Positions 60,195 through 64,000 of a stretch of DNA of 64,000 nt are shown here, one piece after another. The stretch lies in contig NZ_OW150024.1 of the NCBI RefSeq assembly GCF_933509905.1, positions 1,662,001 through 1,726,000 of the forward strand, in the 5' to 3' direction. Within the stretch, counting starts at the first letter, position 1; every line of letters begins with the position of its first letter. A program made the position numbers and the translations under genes. The DNA is from Trichlorobacter ammonificans. Lineage in GTDB: Bacteria > Desulfobacterota > Desulfuromonadia > Geobacterales > Pseudopelobacteraceae. The notes beneath the pieces were generated by a model. The model saw only the letters and a program-made list of their open reading frames with translations. It was not told where the DNA came from and searched no databases.

Positions 60195-60623
60195 CTACGG
60201 TCCCGGATACGGTACGGTCGGCAGACCGGCCCTGATCCAGGGGATGATGCCCTGGCTCACGTTGTAAACGGTTGCGTAGCCCGAGTCGGTCAAAAACTTC
60301 GCGGCAGGCGCGGTGCGGTTGCCGCTGCGGCAGATCAGGATAACCGGCTTGTCCGGTGGTGCCACCGCCCTGACCTTCTTCAGCCATCCTTCCGGATCAA
60401 CCACCCTGCGGGCCTCGTCAAACAGGGTAAGCAGGTGGCTGCCGGCAATAATACCGGTCTGCCGCCATTCCGGCTCGGTACGGATATCGATGACCGGTAC
60501 CCCCTTTTTCAGCAGGGCGGCCAACTCCTCGTTATTGACGCCTATCACGCCCGCCTCCGCAGGCAGGACACGCCCCCAAAGCATCATACATGCGACCACG
60601 ACATACCACACCAGTCTGACCAT
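60195..60623 (-). CDS. Exported rhodanese-like domain protein
   Basis: A 142-residue protein with a signal peptide (MVRLVWYVVVACMMLWGRVLPAEA) and a single rhodanese domain. PVIDIRTEPEW is the conserved first strand and Cys98 in LICRSGNRT is the persulfide-forming nucleophile, in a 6-residue loop. These proteins move sulfur or thiol groups in the periplasm. An in-frame GTG at 60629 is an alternative start. The upstream neighbour is a SelW-like selenoprotein 49 bases away, suggesting a shared redox theme. Confidence 0.88.
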   Translation of the reverse strand: MVRLVWYVVVACMMLWGRVLPAEAGVIGVNNEELAALLKKGVPVIDIRTEPEWRQTGIIAGSHLLTLFDEARRVVDPEGWLKKVRAVAPPDKPVILICRSGNRTAPAAKFLTDSGYATVYNVSQGIIPWIRAGLPTVPYPGP

Positions 60624-60672
60624 ACACACCCATCCCTTCTTTGCGTCCTAACGTTTCAGCCGCACCGGACCA

Positions 60673-60912
60673 TCACAGATTATCGTCACGCTCGCGGTAA
60701 CGCGCCACGATCTCCTTCGCCTCCGGATAGCGCAGCTGCTCAAGCCGGGAAAATACCTGCGCGCTGTCGATAAAAACCGCAAACTCGCTTTGTCGCTTGC
60801 CCGGCTCCACGGTCACCGTCGCGTCAGCGAGGTTCCTTTCAAGTTCGGCGGCAAGACCTGCCGCCCTGGGCTGCTGCCCTCAGGATGCACAATACTGGAT
60901 CAGGATATTCAT
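60673..60912 (-). CDS. SelW/SelT/SelH (Rdx)-family selenoprotein, TGA read as selenocysteine
   Basis: A 79-residue thioredoxin-like protein that conventional ORF calling misses because of an in-frame TGA at 60880-60882. It reads MNILIQYCAS-U-GQQPRAAGLAAELERNL: the CxxU redox motif is at residues 8-11, where relatives have CxxC or CxxU. The remaining sequence, ATVTVEPGKRQSEFAVFIDSAQVFS, follows the family pattern with no other stop until 60673. A perfect AGGAGG lies 9 bases before the ATG. A hairpin with the bacterial SECIS loop AGGTCT follows the TGA at a suitable distance. Function in the family is redox or detoxification of thiols; the precise substrate is not known. Divergent from mutS. 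Confidence 0.88.
60847..60865 (-). promoter_or_regulatory. Bacterial SECIS element
   Basis: On the - strand GGCGGCAGGTCTTGCCGCC: a GGCGGC/GCCGCC stem with loop AGGTCTT, containing the AGGTCT apical sequence of the E. coli fdhF SECIS. The stem begins 14 bases after the TGA (11 in fdhF). It recruits SelB for selenocysteine insertion. Confidence 0.85.
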
Positions 60913-61011
60913 GACCACTGTCCTCCTGTGCCGATCTGACCATCACTTCCTGTATACCGCCTCTCCCCGCTTCCTTGCAATGCCCTTCGACGCTATGCTA
61001 CAACCGTCCCC

Positions 61012-63624
61012 ATGAGTTCAGCCCTGCACACCCCCATGATGAAGCAGTACCTGGAGATCAAGTCCCGGCATCCGGACAGCATCCTGTTCTTCCGCATGGG
61101 CGATTTCTACGAGATGTTCCTGGAAGACGCTCTGTTGGCGTCGAAACTCCTGGACATCACCCTTACCTCCCGCAACAAGGGGGGAGCCGACGAGATCCCC
61201 TTCTGCGGCGTCCCCTACCACTCGGTCCAGCCCTACGTCGCCCGCCTGATCGAGGCGGGCCATCGGGTAGCCATCTGCGAACAGGTGGAGGACCCGAAAC
61301 AGGCCAAGGGGATCGTGAAGCGGGACGTGGTCAAGGTGGTTACCCCGGCCCTGGTGACGGAGGCCGAATCCCTGGCGCCGGAGGAAAACTCCTACCTGCT
61401 CTCCCTCTGCCCCTCCGGTCCGCGCTGGGGAGCCGCTTGGCTTGATCTCTCCACCGGTGAGTTCAAGGTATCGGAACTGGAGAGCCTGAGCGCCACCGCG
61501 GCCCTGGCTGCCTCACTTGCCCCCCGGGAACTGCTGCTTCCCGAGGCAGTGAAGCGCGAGCCGCCCGCTGAACTGGCCCTGGTCATGGGGGACCGCCCCC
61601 GCTCCACCGTGCCCGACTGGGTACTGGACCGGGAATACGCGGCCCGGCTGGTCTGCGACCGCTTCGGCGTGGCACTGCCGGAGGCCCTGGGGCTTTCCCC
61701 CGCTGCCGCCGCTCTACCGGCAAGCGGGGCGATTTTGCACTACCTGCAGGAGAACCGGCACGCCACCCTCCCCCACCTGCGGGATCTTACCGTGGTCAGC
61801 CAGACCGACTACCTGGCCCTGGACCCGGTTACCCGCCGCACCCTGGAACTGACCGCCACCATGGCCGAGAACAAGAAGGCCGGCTCGCTTCTGGGCTGCC
61901 TGGACCGCACCGTGACCGCCATGGGGGCCCGTACCCTCAAGCAATGGATCGCCCATCCCCTGGTGCGTACCCCTGAGATCGTCCGTCGTCTCGATGCCGT
62001 GGAGGAACTGGCCCGGGCCGGCGAGCTGCGGGACGAGCTGGCCCGCCTGCTCAAGAATATCCACGACCTGGAGCGGCTGAACGGGCGGATCGCCATGGCC
62101 GGCGCCAACGGCCGGGATCTGCGCTCCCTGCTGGACTCGCTGGAACAGATACCGGTCATACAGCGGTTGCTGGTCGACACCCGGTCAGAGTTGATCCGCG
62201 AGTGCAGAGACTCCCTCGATCCCCTGGACGACCTGCGGGACCGGATCGGCCGGGCCATTGTCCCCTCCCCGCCCTTCTCCCTGCGGGAAGGGGGGATCAT
62301 TGCCGAGGGCTACCATGCGGAGCTGGACGAACTACGCACCATCAGCCGCGAGGGCAAGGGATTCATCGCCCGACTGGAGGCCCGGGAGCGGGAGCGGACC
62401 GGCATCGGTTCCCTCAAGATCCGCTACAACCGGGTGTTCGGCTACTACATCGAGATCACCAAGTCAAACCTCTCCGGCGTGCCGGCCGACTACATCCGCC
62501 GCCAGACCGTGGCCAATGCGGAGCGGTTCATCACCGAAGAGCTGAAGAACTACGAAGAAAAGGTGCTGGGGGCGGAGGAACGGATCTGCGACCTGGAGTA
62601 CAGCCTGTTCCAGGAACTGCGGGAAGAGGCGGCGGCCCATGGGGCGGCCCTCAGCCGTACCGCCGCCGGCCTGGCGCTGCTGGACATCCTGCAGGGGCTG
62701 GCCACGGTGGCGGTGGAGCGGAACTACTGCCGCCCCACCGTGGACGACGGCGACCGGATTGAAATCATCGAAGGGCGCCATCCGGTGGTGGAGGCCATGA
62801 ACCTGGGGGAGCGGTTCGTGCCCAACGACACCCTGCTGGACGGCGAAGCTCACCAAATTCTGATGATCACCGGCCCCAACATGGCCGGTAAGTCCACCTA
62901 CATGCGCCAGACCGCCCTGATCGTGCTGATGGCCCAGATCGGCTGTTTCGTGCCGGCAACCTCGGCCCGTATCGGCATCGCCGACCGGATCTTCACCCGG
63001 GTCGGGGCCGGCGACAACCTGGCCCGGGGCCAGTCCACCTTCATGGTGGAGATGATGGAAACCGCCCACATCCTGCGCAATGCCACCCCGAAAAGCCTGG
63101 TGGTGCTGGACGAGATCGGCCGGGGCACCTCCACCTTCGACGGCCTTTCCATCGCCTGGGCCGTGGCCGAATACCTGCACGACACCGAACAGTGCCGGGC
63201 CCGCACCCTGTTCGCCACCCACTACCACGAACTGGCCGAGTTGGCGGCCAGCAGGGAGCGGATCACCAACCTGACCGTGGCGGTGCGGGAGTGGAACGAT
63301 CAGGTGATCTTCCTGCGTACCATCGTCCCCGGCGCCGCCTCCCACTCCTACGGCATCCAGGTGGCCCGGCTGGCCGGCATGCCGGCGGATGTCATCGAAC
63401 GGGCCAAAGAGGTGCTGAAGAACCTGGAGGAGGGGGAATTCGAGCAGGGAGCGCCCCGCATCGCCAAATCGCACCGTAAGACGGCAATCCCGGACAGCCG
63501 GCAGTTTTCCCTCTTTGAACCGCAGGGGGATCTGTTGCGGGAACGGTTGAAAAAACTGAACATTTCTGGTATGACCCCTCTGGAAGCTCTCAATCTGCTG
63601 GACGAACTGAAAAAAATGGTCTGA
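61012..63624 (+). CDS. mutS: DNA mismatch repair protein MutS
   Basis: An 870-residue mismatch-recognition ATPase. The N-terminal domain has the mismatch-reading FYEMF motif ([13 protein letters not shown]). The ATPase has Walker [10 protein letters not shown] at about 620-628, the [12 protein letters not shown] Walker B, and FATHYHEL. It dimerises, binds mispaired bases, and recruits MutL. Length and motifs are complete. No Shine-Dalgarno is obvious before ATG 61012; the start fits the family (MKQYLEIK). The stop overlaps the next ATG by 1 base. Confidence 0.97.
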   Translation: MSSALHTPMMKQYLEIKSRHPDSILFFRMGDFYEMFLEDALLASKLLDITLTSRNKGGADEIPFCGVPYHSVQPYVARLIEAGHRVAICEQVEDPKQAKGIVKRDVVKVVTPALVTEAESLAPEENSYLLSLCPSGPRWGAAWLDLSTGEFKVSELESLSATAALAASLAPRELLLPEAVKREPPAELALVMGDRPRSTVPDWVLDREYAARLVCDRFGVALPEALGLSPAAAALPASGAILHYLQENRHATLPHLRDLTVVSQTDYLALDPVTRRTLELTATMAENKKAGSLLGCLDRTVTAMGARTLKQWIAHPLVRTPEIVRRLDAVEELARAGELRDELARLLKNIHDLERLNGRIAMAGANGRDLRSLLDSLEQIPVIQRLLVDTRSELIRECRDSLDPLDDLRDRIGRAIVPSPPFSLREGGIIAEGYHAELDELRTISREGKGFIARLEARERERTGIGSLKIRYNRVFGYYIEITKSNLSGVPADYIRRQTVANAERFITEELKNYEEKVLGAEERICDLEYSLFQELREEAAAHGAALSRTAAGLALLDILQGLATVAVERNYCRPTVDDGDRIEIIEGRHPVVEAMNLGERFVPNDTLLDGEAHQILMITGPNMAGKSTYMRQTALIVLMAQIGCFVPATSARIGIADRIFTRVGAGDNLARGQSTFMVEMMETAHILRNATPKSLVVLDEIGRGTSTFDGLSIAWAVAEYLHDTEQCRARTLFATHYHELAELAASRERITNLTVAVREWNDQVIFLRTIVPGAASHSYGIQVARLAGMPADVIERAKEVLKNLEEGEFEQGAPRIAKSHRKTAIPDSRQFSLFEPQGDLLRERLKKLNISGMTPLEALNLLDELKKMV

Positions 63625-64000
63625 TGATCCACTACCTGCGTTACATAGCGCTGCTCTGCGCCCTGCTCCTGTTCTGCAGCGGCGTGGCGGCCGCAGCTCC
63701 CCGGAAGGCGCCATCCCCGCATCCTGCCGCCACCGTCACCAAAGCTCCCCCCACAGCCTCACCGGCCCACGTTCAGGAAATCAAGTACTGGTCCAACCCC
63801 GACTACACCCGCATCGCCATCGCCCTCGACCGTGACACCACCTGGAAAAGCAATGAACTGGACAAGGGAAGCGCAGGCAAGCCGGGACGGATTTTCATCG
63901 ACATCCAGAACGCCAGGCTCGGCCCGGCGGTCAAGGATATCCCGATCGGCGACGGCCTGCTGAAAAAGGTACGGGTCGCCCAGTTCAAGCCCGGGGTGGT
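63624..64000 (+). CDS. AMIN-domain protein, probable N-acetylmuramoyl-L-alanine amidase (3' truncated)
   Basis: Only the first 125 codons are in the window. A signal peptide (IHYLRYIALLCALLLFCSGVAAA) is followed by a Pro/Ala/Thr linker and the start of an AMIN domain: VQEIKYWSNPDYTRIAIALDR, GRIFIDIQNARL and KKVRVAQFKPGVV. In this family an Amidase_3 domain normally follows and cleaves septal peptidoglycan; it lies beyond the window. The ATG overlaps the mutS stop (ATGA-type coupling). Confidence 0.85.
   Translation, partial: MIHYLRYIALLCALLLFCSGVAAAAPRKAPSPHPAATVTKAPPTASPAHVQEIKYWSNPDYTRIAIALDRDTTWKSNELDKGSAGKPGRIFIDIQNARLGPAVKDIPIGDGLLKKVRVAQFKPGV

Overview
The window looks like a chromosomal segment of a Geobacter-like deltaproteobacterium (Geobacterales/Desulfuromonadia). 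This is an inference from content: an exosortase/PEP-CTERM exopolysaccharide locus with the PrsK/PrsR two-component pair, strong use of sigma-54 promoters and NtrC-type regulators, GEMM (cyclic dinucleotide) riboswitches including an A20-type aptamer of the kind known from Geobacter, an OFA-family transporter, and a SelW-like selenoprotein read through an in-frame TGA. Core genes are GC-rich. Accessory islands (about 10.2-18.1 kb and 40.4-53.9 kb) are visibly AT-richer and carry mobile and defence genes.

Layout. 1-10.2 kb: exopolysaccharide and surface genes on the + strand: O-antigen ligase-like polymerase (5' truncated), APH-fold kinase, exosortase-associated CPBP protease, a PEP-CTERM protein behind a sigma-54 promoter with an upstream palindrome, a GT4-GT2 fusion, a PaaK/CapK-like enzyme, a glycosyltransferase fused to an exported lectin-like region with a dockerin-like tail, and a small lipoprotein with a cohesin-like domain. 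10.2-11.4 kb: a complete IS481-family insertion with inverted repeats and a 7-bp target duplication. 11.8-18.1 kb: a four-gene operon with a nuclease-methyltransferase fusion, a specificity subunit, a DGQHR-like protein fused to a TIR/deoxyribosyltransferase-like domain, and a Fic protein. 18.1-19.4 kb: rubrerythrin-like protein and dienelactone hydrolase. 19.4-22.7 kb: a CRP-type palindrome and two tandem GEMM riboswitches ahead of a large secreted protein that repeats the lectin-like region of the 7.3-kb gene. 22.7-30.0 kb (- strand): exosortase, EpsI, UDP-sugar dehydrogenase, UDP-sugar epimerase, PrsK, PrsR.

30.3-40.2 kb: DUF3820 protein, a Cache-PAS-CBS-DUF294 protein, an OFA transporter operon with three unrecognised small or membrane proteins behind a reverse sigma-54 promoter, and a divergent Cache histidine kinase/NtrC-type regulator. 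Three copies of one palindrome (TTTGCA-N4-TGCAAA type) lie between the divergent units. 40.4-47.5 kb: a Wadjet-type jetABCD anti-plasmid operon. 47.5-53.9 kb: an IS3 orfA remnant, a candidate structured RNA with its own promoter and terminator, a four-gene operon of uncharacterised lipoproteins/periplasmic proteins, and a scar with a possible group II intron fragment and toxin remnant. 53.9-64 kb: housekeeping: TPR-glycosyltransferase, mobA, lysC, tsaE, CBS protein, nnrD/nnrE, acpS, rhodanese, the SelW-like selenoprotein, mutS and the start of an AMIN-domain amidase gene.

How it fits together: the two polysaccharide operons, the exosortase and PrsK/PrsR form one surface-polymer programme; the riboswitch-controlled secreted protein ties it to cyclic dinucleotide signalling. 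The islands add restriction, a possible NAD- or nucleotide-cleaving abortive module, plasmid defence and an unassigned envelope apparatus.
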